64,000 nucleotides of DNA from Bryobacterales bacterium (lineage in GTDB: Bacteria > Acidobacteriota > Terriglobia > Bryobacterales > Bryobacteraceae). Each line of letters begins with the position of its first letter. Within the stretch, counting starts at the first letter, position 1. The notes beneath the pieces were generated by a model. It saw only the letters and a program-made list of their open reading frames with translations. It had not been told where the DNA came from and did no database searches. The position numbers and the translations under genes were made by a program. The stretch lies in NCBI GenBank assembly GCA_027452065.1, contig DAIDHC010000144.1:1-64000 (forward strand), given 5' to 3'. Positions 25,497 to 34,787 of this stretch are shown piece by piece.

Positions 25497-28444
25497 GACA
25501 AAGGAACGCTTACTTCAATGTGGGTGCCGAAGCCGGGTTTGCTCGACAGTTGCAGTTCGCCGCCCAGGCGCGCGGCGCGCTCCCGCATGCCCAGAAGGCC
25601 GAAATGCCCGTCCAGAGCCGAAAATACGCCGGACGGCTCGAAACCGCTGCCATCATCCTCCACGCGCAACAGGAGGGAACGCGGCTCCATCTGAAGCCGG
25701 ATGGAGATGTTCCGCGCCCCGGAGTGTTTCAAGGCGTTGGTAACCGCTTCCTGCGCGATGCGCATCAGGTGCTGCTCAACGTCCTCCGGCAGCTTTTGGC
25801 TCTCTCCGGCCACGTCGAGACGCACGGTGGTGGGCGAACCGGCCGTCCATTGCCGCGCCGCCTGTGCCAGCGCCGCCGGCAAGTCACGTTGTTCGAGCGC
25901 CGACGCCCGCAGATCCATCACCGACCGGCGCGCCTCGGTCAGGCTGTGGCGGGCCATTTTGCGCGCCAGATCCAGATTCCGCCGCGCCGAGGCCAGATCC
26001 GATTGCATCGCCATCGCAATAGCGTCCAGAAGGTTCGAAATGCCCACAAACCCCTGTGCCAAAGTGTCGTGAACCTCGCGCGCCAGCCGCACCCGCTCCT
26101 CCAGCACCAGCGAAAACCGGCCCCGTATCTGGCGCAGGCGAAGCTGATAGATCCCGTACATGGCCGCCAGAGCTGCGGCCGCGCAGAGCCAGAGAAAACT
26201 GGCTTTTTCGTAGAAATGGGGCAGAACGGCGAAGGAAAACGAAGTCTCCGTTGAGACTCCGCCCGGCAGGCTCGCCTCCACCAGGAAGCGGTAATTCCCG
26301 TGCGGCAGACTGTTGTAGTTGATCACCCGCCGGTTCACGGCACGCACCCAATCGTGGTCCAGGCCGTCCAGCCTGTAGTCGTAGTGCACGCGCTCGGGAG
26401 CCGTCAGATGGATGCCGGTGTAGCGGAACTGGATCCGCCCGGCCCCCGGCGGCAGCTCGGCCGGACGCGTGAAGTCGACCTGGCGGCCATCGGCGCTCAC
26501 GTCCACCAGATGCACGATGGGCGCCGGCTCCGGACGCTTCGCCCCTCCCGGCCCGATGACGGCGAGGCCGCGCGAGGTGGGAAACCATAAGCGCCCGTCG
26601 CTCGATCGCGTGCCGCCGCCCCCGGCCGGATACCCCGGCGCGCACTGAGCGCTGCGCAGCCCGTCGTCCGGACCGTAGCTCACCGGCGTCAACGCGCGCA
26701 GCCGTCCGCCGGCAAAAGCCGCCAGCTCGGCCTTCGATACGCGGCATATGCCCCGCGTCGTGCTCAGCCACAGCGAGCCCCGCCCGTCGTCCTCGATATG
26801 CGACACGTTGTCCGACAACAGCCCGTCCCGTGCCGTAAATCGCGAAAATACGCCATCGCGCAGCCGTGCGAGCCCGCCGCCGAACGTGCCCACCCAGAGC
26901 GCTCCCTCCGGGTCCGGATACAGCGACCGGATCTGGTCGCTGCCGAGCCCATCGGCCGTTGTTAGCAACGTGGCGCGGCCGTCCCGGATTCGCCACAAAC
27001 CCTGGCCGTAGGTTCCCGCCCAGACGGTTCCCGGTCCACCCTCGCTCAGCACAACGGCTGCATTGTTGAGCAGCGCGCCCCCTGGCACCACCTGAGTCCA
27101 CCGCCCTCCCTCCAGCATCTGAACGCCGCCCGGTGAGGCCGTCCACAGCCGCCCCTGCCGGTCCTCGAGCGCGTCGAAGACAATCGGCCTGCCCAGCCCG
27201 TCTGGAACGCTGATCTTCGTGAAGCGCCCATGGCGGAGAACCCCTAAGCCGCCGCGCGTAGCCAGCAGCAGCTCCCCTTTCCGCGTCTCACGAATCGAGA
27301 AGATTTCGTTCGAGGGCAGCCCGTTGGCCTCCGACAGCACTCGATAGGCCCCGGGACGGAAGTCCACCAGTCCGCTGTCGTGGTAGCCCACCCAGATGTG
27401 GCCTTCGCGGTCTTGGTGTACCGCCAGCGGCTGGTCGCTCGGCAGTCCCTCCGCCCGCCCATACATCGTGAACCGTGCGTCGCGGAATCGGTTCAATCCG
27501 CCGTTCATCCCCACCCACAGATTGCCCTCGCGATCCTCGAGAAGGCACCGTACCCAGTCCCGGTCGTGCTCGCCGTCCAGGATCGGAGCGGTAAATCGGC
27601 CGTGTTCAAACCGGCTCAGCCCGGCGTTGGTTCCCGCCCAAAGATTGCCGTCGCGGTCCTGGCCAAGCGCGCGAACCAGGTCGTCCGGAAGCCCGTCGCG
27701 CGTCGTGTACAGGCGCTGGGCCCCCGACGGCGAGCGGGACAGCAGTCCTTTGCTGCCGGCGATCCACAGCGTATCGCTACGATCGGCAAACATCGTGAGG
27801 ATGATGTCCCCGGCCAGGCTCGGAGAACCCGGTACTGCGACAAATCGTCCGCCACTCCGCTTCAGGAGCCCGCCGTATCCCGCCACCCAAAGAACGTGGT
27901 GGCTGTCCTCGGCCAGAGCCCGCACCGCCTCCAGCGGACGAAGCTGGGAGAGCGGATAGTTGACGAACTTTCCGTCACGGAAGCGGCTCAGCAGAACGCC
28001 CGCAGCGATCCAGAGCGATCCGTCCGAGGTTTGGCAGAGCGCGGTGACGACATTGTCGGCAAGACCGTCGCGGGTTGTGTAGGTGACGAACCGGCCGTCG
28101 CGATAAAGCGTCAGTCCGTTCGAGGTGCCGATCCAGAGACCCCCGCCGCGCGCGGCCAGCAGCGCCGTGATCGAGTTGGTGGGAAGGCCGCCGGGCTGGC
28201 GCGTGAAAGTGACAAACTCGTAGCCGTCAAAGCGCGCCAGTCCTTCGTCGGTACCCAGCCAGAGAAAGCCGTCCGCCGTCTGAGCCAGCGCGCGAATCGT
28301 GTCCTGGGGCAGTCCCTGCTGCTGTGTCCACACCGTCCGCGTGTATTGGGTGAGGGACTTTCCCGGATCGAGAGCGAGCATCGGGACGCCGAAGGCCACG
28401 ACGGCGGCCGCTAGCGAAACAATTCGACGCGGCGCGGTAAACAT
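25493..28444 (-). CDS. Propeller sensor histidine kinase (Reg_prop/Y_Y_Y/HisKA_3)
   Basis: One-piece sensor kinase, 983 residues. After a signal segment, about 700 residues form two-component-regulator propeller repeats of roughly 40-45 residues, with recurring patterns such as LAQTADGFLWLGTDEGLARF and FEDRDGNLWVGT-like units. A Y_Y_Y domain precedes one membrane helix (ASFLWLCAAAALAAMYGIYQ). The cytoplasmic part has a HisKA_3 dimerisation domain with His792 in AREVHDTLAQGF and a HATPase domain ending in GFGTHIEVSVP. Unlike hybrid kinases of Bacteroides it has no receiver or HTH; a separate NarL-type regulator overlaps its end. The periplasmic propeller probably senses an extracellular ligand, often a glycan in related proteins. 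Confidence 0.93.
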   Translation of the reverse strand: MFTAPRRIVSLAAAVVAFGVPMLALDPGKSLTQYTRTVWTQQQGLPQDTIRALAQTADGFLWLGTDEGLARFDGYEFVTFTRQPGGLPTNSITALLAARGGGLWIGTSNGLTLYRDGRFVTYTTRDGLADNVVTALCQTSDGSLWIAAGVLLSRFRDGKFVNYPLSQLRPLEAVRALAEDSHHVLWVAGYGGLLKRSGGRFVAVPGSPSLAGDIILTMFADRSDTLWIAGSKGLLSRSPSGAQRLYTTRDGLPDDLVRALGQDRDGNLWAGTNAGLSRFEHGRFTAPILDGEHDRDWVRCLLEDREGNLWVGMNGGLNRFRDARFTMYGRAEGLPSDQPLAVHQDREGHIWVGYHDSGLVDFRPGAYRVLSEANGLPSNEIFSIRETRKGELLLATRGGLGVLRHGRFTKISVPDGLGRPIVFDALEDRQGRLWTASPGGVQMLEGGRWTQVVPGGALLNNAAVVLSEGGPGTVWAGTYGQGLWRIRDGRATLLTTADGLGSDQIRSLYPDPEGALWVGTFGGGLARLRDGVFSRFTARDGLLSDNVSHIEDDGRGSLWLSTTRGICRVSKAELAAFAGGRLRALTPVSYGPDDGLRSAQCAPGYPAGGGGTRSSDGRLWFPTSRGLAVIGPGGAKRPEPAPIVHLVDVSADGRQVDFTRPAELPPGAGRIQFRYTGIHLTAPERVHYDYRLDGLDHDWVRAVNRRVINYNSLPHGNYRFLVEASLPGGVSTETSFSFAVLPHFYEKASFLWLCAAAALAAMYGIYQLRLRQIRGRFSLVLEERVRLAREVHDTLAQGFVGISNLLDAIAMAMQSDLASARRNLDLARKMARHSLTEARRSVMDLRASALEQRDLPAALAQAARQWTAGSPTTVRLDVAGESQKLPEDVEQHLMRIAQEAVTNALKHSGARNISIRLQMEPRSLLLRVEDDGSGFEPSGVFSALDGHFGLLGMRERAARLGGELQLSSKPGFGTHIEVSVPLS

Positions 28445-28461
28445 GATGCGAGCGAAGGTGC

Positions 28462-28494
28462 CTCCGGCAAACCGCCCTTGAGGCGCTGCCGGAG
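28462..28494 (-). promoter_or_regulatory. Leader hairpin upstream of the propeller kinase
   Basis: CTCCGGCA (28462-28469) pairs with TGCCGGAG (28487-28494), and within it CGCC (28473-28476) pairs with GGCG (28482-28485) around a five-base loop. On the minus strand this stem ends 17 bases before the kinase ATG, and its proximal arm contributes to a GGAGG. The hairpin could mask ribosome access. No gene upstream on the plus strand would use it as a terminator. Confidence 0.4.
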
Positions 28495-28541
28495 CTTCTT
28501 TCCTATATTTTACAATGCGCCGCGGACCACGGCCGCCCTGG

Positions 28542-30494
28542 TCACGCTCGATTGGTCAACACCAGGGTCTCTGACGGCGGCAGGTCTCGTATCGCCACAA
28601 AGGCGCAGCCGTCGCGGAATTGAACCGCAATCAGCGACCCGGCCGCATTCCCACCGGAGTACGACGCGCCGATCGCCGCCTGGGCGGAGTTGGCCAGAAC
28701 GCGGAAAAACGGCGCCGCCCCTCCCCACGGACTCCCCGGCGCATCGGCCGCGTTCAGCGCGGCATCTACGACCACGTCGCCGCCGCGTGCTTCCACGCCG
28801 TTGGTGTTCACCACGCACAACACCTCCTCGTCGTCGAGAATTCGCGACCAGGCGGCAAGCTCTCCGGCCGCGGACGGCGAAAACGGCGCCCCGAAGTTGG
28901 AGATCGGGCGCTGATACTGGCGCCCCACCCGCAGAGCGGGCGAGGAAGCGCGCACCTGCGCCAGCGCGGCTATGCGCACGTACGCCGGCGCTCCTGGCCG
29001 AAAGCAGTGGGCGCCGGTGGTGCCGCAAGGTCCGAAGCCCGGCAGCGAGCCGTCGAATCCGCCCGGGCCCGCCGCAAGACCCGCCAGGCCGGACTTGCGC
29101 GGATGCTCCGGCCCGAACATCGCCTCACGAAGGTACGTGTCCGTGCCGCCCCAACCCGGCAGCCACTGCTGCTGGCCTGGCTCGCCTCCCGTCAGTCCCT
29201 GCTCGGTGCCCGAATAGATGCAGGGAATGCCGAGGCTCAAAAGTTGGATCGCGACTCCTGCGGCAACCTGGTGATCGTTGGAGGCGCCGAAGGAGAACCG
29301 GATCTTCTCGCCCCACACATGGTCGTGATCGTCCAGCACCGTCACCCGCCGGCTGCTGCTGTTGCGATGAGAACCGAGGTCGTCGTCCCAAAGTTTCACC
29401 AGATCGAAATACTCCGCGGCCGGCGCCAGGCCCTTGGCCACCGCGCGCAAGGCGATGCGCGTCTGCCCCAGATCGAGCGTCGCGTCCAGGTTGCTGCCCA
29501 ATACTTCCAGATAGCGGTCCGCATTGCTGTCGTCGCCGGCAACCTCACCCACCAGAAAAAAATTGGCCTTTCCGATGCCCGCGGCAAACTCTTTTATCGT
29601 TCCGCAGAAATTGCGCCCGGTGTCCTCGGGCACGTGCTTGAGTGTGTCAATACGGAAACCGTCGCAGTCGGTCAGCGCGATCCAATATTTGTAGCAGCGG
29701 GAAACGTCGTTGAGCGCGGGTGTCCCGTCGTAGTTGACCTTGCGGTCGCCTACGAAATCGGTCCGCCGAAACTCGGCATGGGGATCGTCGATGCCGCCCG
29801 CTCCGAGGTCGCCCTCGCCGGCGCGGGTGTAGTAGTCTTCGCTCTGCATCTCGGCGGGCCACACGCCGGTGTCGGCGTCTCCGATGTTGTTTGCCAGATC
29901 GCCTGTCCGGTTCCGCCACGGCCCCTTGGCGTAAAACGACGGCCACGGCAAGTACGGCGGCTGGTCCTCTCCGTTGGCGTAGATCCAGTTGTCGCTGGTG
30001 TGGTTGAACACGATATCCAACAGCACCCGTATCCCCCTCTCATGGGCCTGCTCCACCAGGTTCACCAGATCTGCGCGGCTGCCGAGCCGCGGATCAACTT
30101 CCAGGAAGTCCTGAATTGCGTAGCCGTGGTAGCTGTCCCAGTGGGTTCGTTGTTTGAAGACAGGACCGACCCACAGCGTCGTGGCGCCGAGGCCGCGGAT
30201 ATAATCCAGCTTCGAGGCCGCACCGGCCAGCGTGCCGCCCTGATAGCGCCCGCCTCCCGATGCCGCCCACGCGTCCCATCGAAAGCCCGCCGGGCGGTGC
30301 GCCTCCGGGTTCGTGGGATCGAACAACGGCCGGCTCGCTTCGCGCCCGTCGCTGAACCGGTCCGGCAAGAAGAAATAAATGATCTCGTCACGCCAGTCGG
30401 CCGGCGAAGGATAGCCGGCGGTCCGGCGCGGCAACGGAACGGGACGAATCGAGTCCGGCCGTGGGTTGGACAGGATCGAGGTGGCGAAGCCCAT
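28542..30494 (-). CDS. Alpha-amylase family glycoside hydrolase (GH13)
   Basis: Retaining alpha-glucan hydrolase or transferase, 650 residues, with the full GH13 triad: nucleophile Asp283 in GFRIDTLKHV, acid/base Glu317 in LVGEVAGDD and Asp391 in VLDDHDHVWG. The region I histidine is in LLDIVFNHT. The TIM barrel is followed by a C-terminal beta-sandwich (about 540-650). The N-terminus begins the catalytic domain early (EIIYFFLPDRFSDG) with no clear signal peptide, suggesting cytoplasmic action on imported maltodextrins; exact specificity is uncertain. The ATG at 30494 has a near-perfect AAGGAGGT six bases upstream. The gene is divergent from the OYE gene. Confidence 0.92.
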   Translation of the reverse strand: MGFATSILSNPRPDSIRPVPLPRRTAGYPSPADWRDEIIYFFLPDRFSDGREASRPLFDPTNPEAHRPAGFRWDAWAASGGGRYQGGTLAGAASKLDYIRGLGATTLWVGPVFKQRTHWDSYHGYAIQDFLEVDPRLGSRADLVNLVEQAHERGIRVLLDIVFNHTSDNWIYANGEDQPPYLPWPSFYAKGPWRNRTGDLANNIGDADTGVWPAEMQSEDYYTRAGEGDLGAGGIDDPHAEFRRTDFVGDRKVNYDGTPALNDVSRCYKYWIALTDCDGFRIDTLKHVPEDTGRNFCGTIKEFAAGIGKANFFLVGEVAGDDSNADRYLEVLGSNLDATLDLGQTRIALRAVAKGLAPAAEYFDLVKLWDDDLGSHRNSSSRRVTVLDDHDHVWGEKIRFSFGASNDHQVAAGVAIQLLSLGIPCIYSGTEQGLTGGEPGQQQWLPGWGGTDTYLREAMFGPEHPRKSGLAGLAAGPGGFDGSLPGFGPCGTTGAHCFRPGAPAYVRIAALAQVRASSPALRVGRQYQRPISNFGAPFSPSAAGELAAWSRILDDEEVLCVVNTNGVEARGGDVVVDAALNAADAPGSPWGGAAPFFRVLANSAQAAIGASYSGGNAAGSLIAVQFRDGCAFVAIRDLPPSETLVLTNRA

Positions 30495-30563
30495 CGGAAG
30501 ACCTCCTTACCGAAGCCTTTCCACCGGAGGCCGGCGGCCGGTTCCCCTGGCGGTCGCTACACA

Positions 30564-30579
30564 CCTGTATCGTAACAGG
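30564..30579. promoter_or_regulatory. Inverted repeat in the GH13/OYE divergent promoter region
   Basis: CCTGT-ATCGTA-ACAGG, a 16-base inverted repeat in the middle of the 172-base divergent region. Its centre reads TATCGT on the plus strand and TACGAT on the minus strand, either of which could serve as a weak -10 box. It could be an operator; no protein is assigned. Confidence 0.3.
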
Positions 30580-30666
30580 GTGGCGGCTGCACGGACGCGC
30601 CCTTCGCCGAAGAAACAAGGCGCGCGGCCCGCTTCTGCCGCATCCCATAGGAGAGAAGCCCCCACG

Positions 30667-31746
30667 ATGACAGATCAGTCCCATCTCTTTCGCCCGCTGA
30701 CGCTGCGCGGGTTGACGCTCAAGAACCGGATTGTGGTTTCCCCGATGTGCCAGTACAGCGCCGTCGACGGCGTCGCCGACGATTGGCACCTGGTGCACTT
30801 GGGAAGCCGCGCCGCCGGAGGCGCTGGTCTTGTCTTCGTCGAGGCTACCGCCGTAACCCCGGAGGGGAGGATCAGTCCCCTCGATATGGGGCTCTGGAAC
30901 GATCGGCAGGGCGAGGCTCTGGCGCGGGTCGCCCGGTTCATCGAGCGCATGAACGCCGCGCCTGCCATCCAACTGGCCCACGCCGGACGCAAAGGAAGCT
31001 GCCTTCCGCCGGTGCAGGGCGGCGGACGCTTGAAAACGGAAGCCGAAGGCGGTTGGACGGTCGTGGCGCCCAGCGCGATTCCATTCCGCGAGGGCGATCC
31101 GCCGCCTCACGCTCTCGATGAGCGGGAGATCGCCTTCGTTCAGGAAGCCTTCGTGGACGCCGCCCGCCGCGCGGTTACCGCTGGATTTCGAATCATCGAG
31201 ATTCATGCCGCGCACGGCTATCTGCTGCACGAGTTCCTCTCGCCTCTATCCAACCAGCGGACCGATGGCTATGGCGGCGCGCTTGAGAATCGCATGCGGA
31301 TGCTCCTCGAAACGGCCCGCCGTGTACGCGCCGCCATCCCTGACTCCATGCCACTCTTCGTCCGAATCTCTGCCACCGATTGGGTGGAGGGCGGCTGGGA
31401 TCTCCCGCAGTCGGTAAGTCTGGCGCGGGCACTGCGTCCACTGGGAATTGATCTCATCGATTGTTCCAGCGGAGCGCTTGTCCCGTACGCCAGGATTCCC
31501 GCCGCGCCGGGCTTTCAGGTTCCCTTCGCCGAAGCGATCCGGCGCGAGGCTGGCATCGCCACCGGCGCCGTGGGCTTGATCACCGAACCCTCCCAGGCCG
31601 AGGAGATTCTCGCCGCGGGCCGCGCCGATCTCGTCTTCCTGGCGCGGGAAATGCTGCGCCAGCCTTATTGGGCCCTCGGCGCCGCTCAAACGCTCGGCGC
31701 GCCGCAGGACTGGCCCCAGCAGTACGGCTACGCCGTTCGCCGTTGA
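30667..31746 (+). CDS. NADH:flavin oxidoreductase, OYE family (YqjM-type)
   Basis: FMN-dependent ene-reductase, 359 residues from the ATG at 30667, which has GGAGAG upstream. It matches the YqjM subgroup: Cys28 and Tyr30 in SPMCQYS correspond to the modulating Cys and Tyr of that class. LAHAGRKGS and HAAHGYLLHEFLSPLSNQRT carry the substrate-binding histidines, and GYGGALENR follows. It reduces activated C=C bonds in enals, enones or xenobiotics; the natural substrate is unknown. It ends 10 bases from the convergent sortilin-like gene. Confidence 0.95.
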   Translation: MTDQSHLFRPLTLRGLTLKNRIVVSPMCQYSAVDGVADDWHLVHLGSRAAGGAGLVFVEATAVTPEGRISPLDMGLWNDRQGEALARVARFIERMNAAPAIQLAHAGRKGSCLPPVQGGGRLKTEAEGGWTVVAPSAIPFREGDPPPHALDEREIAFVQEAFVDAARRAVTAGFRIIEIHAAHGYLLHEFLSPLSNQRTDGYGGALENRMRMLLETARRVRAAIPDSMPLFVRISATDWVEGGWDLPQSVSLARALRPLGIDLIDCSSGALVPYARIPAAPGFQVPFAEAIRREAGIATGAVGLITEPSQAEEILAAGRADLVFLAREMLRQPYWALGAAQTLGAPQDWPQQYGYAVRR

Positions 31747-31756
31747 CCGCCGCTCA

Positions 31757-34690
31757 CTATTTCAATGCGTCAATCCGCCGCGCCGCATCTTCATAGAGCG
31801 CGTAGGCTGCCGCTGTCGGCCGGCGGTCGGCGCTTTCCACGACGCCCAGCACCGCGGTCAGATCGCGCTCGGCTGCGGCGCAGACGCGCAGGCTCTGCGC
31901 ATCGCCCGGCCGATGCTTGATCGCCTCGCATTCGCGCATCTTCTCGGAGGCCTTCAGTCCCAGCGATAACTGTTCGTTCAAGTCCGCCGCCGACGCGTGG
32001 GAGCGCGGATCCATCCGCACCGTCAGCGGCTGGGAGTACGTCACGCCATTCACCGTCAGGCGCACGTCGTAGGTGCCCGCCAGCACCAGAGGCCCTCCGC
32101 CAAATCCCGAAAATTCGGCCTCTTCGTCGTCGGATTGGCCCGGCGGCGGGTAACGCAGATCCCACACGAAGCGATTCATGCCCGCCCGCGCCGTGAGTCC
32201 TGCCGGCGCCGGCCGCCAGATCGCGGCGATCGGCATCGGGCGCTCCGGCGGCGCAGCTTTCCGCTCACTCGAGAAATGCCTCACCAGCTTGCCCGTGGCG
32301 TCGTAGATCTCCAGCTTCACTCCTCCCGCCGGCGCCGTTTTCAGATAGTAATCAATCAGCGCTCCACTCGGCGGGTTCTTTGCCTGCGGCATCTCCGGGG
32401 GCAGGGGCGTGCCGGGAAAGCGTTCCGGGTTCAGGCGAACCGCCGCCGAAGGCGAGTACAGCAGCGCCGGCGCGGAGGCGTTATCCGGCTCGGCCTGCCT
32501 CAGGGCGCTGATGTCGTCCAGAACCCAGAATGCGCGGCCGTGCGTGGCGATGGCAATGTCGCCGGAATGGATCGCCAGGTCACGCACCGATACCACCGGC
32601 AGGTTGAGCTGCAGCGGCTGCCAGTGATCGCCGTCATCAAACGATACCGCCACTCCCTTCTCCGTGCCCACGAACAGCAGTCCCCGCCGCACCGAATCCT
32701 CGCGAACCGCATTCAGAAACGCCGGTGCGGCAAGGCCTTCGGCAATCAGCGTCCAGCTCTTTCCTGAATCGCGCGTCCGGTACAGATAAGGACGATAATC
32801 GTCCAGACGATGCCGGTCAATGGCCGCGTAGGCCACCGCGGCATCGAAGTGCGACGCTTCGATCATGGTGACTTTGCTCCAGGGTGTCAGCCCCGGCGGC
32901 GTCACGTTTTGCCAGGTCTTTCCCCCGTCATGCGTCACATGGATGAGCCCGCTGTCGCTACCGGTCCAGATCTCGCCGGCCTCGAGCGGTGACGGAGCGA
33001 TGGTGTAGATCACGCCGTAGCCCCTCTGGCGTGCGTTGTCGATCGTGAGCGGTGCCGCGGCCGCCGCATCCTTGCTCGTCTTCCGCTCGTCGCCCGTCAG
33101 GTCCGGGCTGATCTCCTTCCAACTCAACCCTCCGTCGTTGGAGCGCAGCAGGCACTGAGCGCCGAAATACAAAGCGTTGGGCTCGGCCGGCGAAAAGACC
33201 AGCGGCGAAGTCCACGTGAAACGGTATTTGCGCTGCGCGATCTCCGTTCCAAACGAAAACGCCGGCCAGGGTGAAATGTTGTGCGCCTGCGAGGTGCGGC
33301 GGTCGATGCGGACCAGGCCGCCGTACGTGTTGCCGGCATATACGATGTTCGGGTCGCGCGGGTCGGGCGCTATGTAACCGCTCTCTCCACCGCCGGCCGT
33401 AAACCAGTCTCTTTCGTTGATTTCGTTGTGATCGGTCCGCACCGGAATTCCCACTGCACCGCTGTCCTGCTGCGAGCCATAAAGGTTGTAGGGGAATTGA
33501 GTGTCGGTGACGACGTGGTAGAACTGCCCTGTCGGCTGGTTGTACCAGCTTGACCACGTCCGCCCCCGATTCAGGCTGATCGTCACGCCCTGATCGGTGC
33601 CCAGTACCATGCGCTCCGGGTTCATGGGGTCGATCCAAAGCTGGTGATAATCGTCGCCGCCTGGTGCGCCGCGCAGCACATCCCACGTCTTGCCCGCGTC
33701 GGTGGAGCGCATCAGCGCCACGTTCGGCGCGTAAACCACATCCGGATTGGCGGGGTCGGCCGTGATCCCGGAAAAGTACCAGGCGCGGCTGGTGATTCGC
33801 GGATCCGCTCCCGCCAGCGTCCATGTGCCGCCACCGTCGTCGGATCGGTACACTCCAGCCGGCTTGGCGTCAATGAGCGCATAAACACGCGAGCCCTTGG
33901 CGGTGGCGACTCCGGCGCGGCCCCAATCGCCGGCCGGCAGGCCATTGCCCGAAATCTGGCTCCACGTGTCTCCCCCGTCCGCGGATTTGTAAAGCCCGCT
34001 GCCCGGCCCCTCCGCCGGCGGATACATGCTCCACGGCGTGCGCCGCGCCCGCCACAACGTCGCGTAGAGGATACGGGAATTGTCCGGCGCCATCGCGATG
34101 TCCGCCGCCCCGACGTCCGGCCCGCGGTCCAGCACCTTCGTCCAGGATTTGCCCCCATCGCGGCTCCGGTACACGCCCCGCTCCTCGTTCGGCCCGTATG
34201 CGTGGCCCAGCACGGCGGCATAAACCACGTCGGCGTTCGCCGGGTCCACGACGATCCGGCTGATCTGGCCCGAGTCCCGCAGGCCAACGTTGCTCCAGGT
34301 CTGCCCGCCGTCATCCGATTTGTACATCCCGTCGCCAAAGCCGATGTCGGATCGTATATCCGCCTCGCCCGAGCCCGCATAAATTACATTCGGCTTCGAC
34401 GGCGCCACGGCGATGGCTCCGATCGAGGCAATATCCTCGGCGTCAAACACCGGAGACCATACCACCCCTGCATCCGTGGTCTTCCACACGCCGCCTCCCA
34501 CGGCGCCGAAGTAAAACGTCCTTCCATCCCCCGGTACCCCGCTCACTGCAATGGCCCGGCCGCCCCGGAATGGACCGATCAGTCTCCACGATAGTCCGTT
34601 GAACAACTGCGGTGGAAGGGCGGCGGATTGGGCGGCCGTCGCCAGGACCAACAGCGCGGCAAAATGCGAGGCGGCTTGGATCTGCTTCAT
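31757..34690 (-). CDS. Secreted sortilin/BNR-repeat propeller protein (copy 1)
   Basis: Exported beta-propeller protein of about 977 residues, often annotated as glycosyl hydrolase or VPS10-like. I start it at the ATG at 34690 because a signal peptide begins there and AAGGAG stands upstream. At least eight Asp-box motifs (S/T-x-D-x-G-x-T/S-W) are readable: SDDGGQTW, SRDGGKSW, SADGGDTW, SDDGGGTW, STDAGKTW, SNDGGLSW, THDGGKTW, TRDSGKSW. A C-terminal domain of about 250 residues (MNRFVWDLRYPPPGQ) follows. It is clearly paralogous to the gene at 38010-41054. No catalytic residues are obvious. It is divergent from an S9 peptidase gene, which hints at a joint extracellular role. Confidence 0.85.
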   Translation of the reverse strand: MKQIQAASHFAALLVLATAAQSAALPPQLFNGLSWRLIGPFRGGRAIAVSGVPGDGRTFYFGAVGGGVWKTTDAGVVWSPVFDAEDIASIGAIAVAPSKPNVIYAGSGEADIRSDIGFGDGMYKSDDGGQTWSNVGLRDSGQISRIVVDPANADVVYAAVLGHAYGPNEERGVYRSRDGGKSWTKVLDRGPDVGAADIAMAPDNSRILYATLWRARRTPWSMYPPAEGPGSGLYKSADGGDTWSQISGNGLPAGDWGRAGVATAKGSRVYALIDAKPAGVYRSDDGGGTWTLAGADPRITSRAWYFSGITADPANPDVVYAPNVALMRSTDAGKTWDVLRGAPGGDDYHQLWIDPMNPERMVLGTDQGVTISLNRGRTWSSWYNQPTGQFYHVVTDTQFPYNLYGSQQDSGAVGIPVRTDHNEINERDWFTAGGGESGYIAPDPRDPNIVYAGNTYGGLVRIDRRTSQAHNISPWPAFSFGTEIAQRKYRFTWTSPLVFSPAEPNALYFGAQCLLRSNDGGLSWKEISPDLTGDERKTSKDAAAAAPLTIDNARQRGYGVIYTIAPSPLEAGEIWTGSDSGLIHVTHDGGKTWQNVTPPGLTPWSKVTMIEASHFDAAVAYAAIDRHRLDDYRPYLYRTRDSGKSWTLIAEGLAAPAFLNAVREDSVRRGLLFVGTEKGVAVSFDDGDHWQPLQLNLPVVSVRDLAIHSGDIAIATHGRAFWVLDDISALRQAEPDNASAPALLYSPSAAVRLNPERFPGTPLPPEMPQAKNPPSGALIDYYLKTAPAGGVKLEIYDATGKLVRHFSSERKAAPPERPMPIAAIWRPAPAGLTARAGMNRFVWDLRYPPPGQSDDEEAEFSGFGGGPLVLAGTYDVRLTVNGVTYSQPLTVRMDPRSHASAADLNEQLSLGLKASEKMRECEAIKHRPGDAQSLRVCAAAERDLTAVLGVVESADRRPTAAAYALYEDAARRIDALK

Positions 34691-34775
34691 GGGACTCCTT
34701 CCATTCATGGCGCGGCGGGCGGGGACGCGAAAACCAGCTTTCCACGATAGCGCATTTCTGCCCGGCCTCGGGCCG

Positions 34776-34787
34776 TATAATGTCGCA
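34776..34787 (+). promoter_or_regulatory. Consensus -10 box of a probably leaderless S9 peptidase mRNA
   Basis: TATAAT at 34776-34781 ends six bases before the ATG at 34788, so transcription would start at or next to the start codon. No ribosome site is present. The matching -35 region is weak. Confidence 0.5.

Noticed and set aside
28620-30575. 651-codon plus-strand frame across the GH13 gene
   Set aside because: Antisense shadow. The GH13 triad and ribosome site support the minus-strand gene only.
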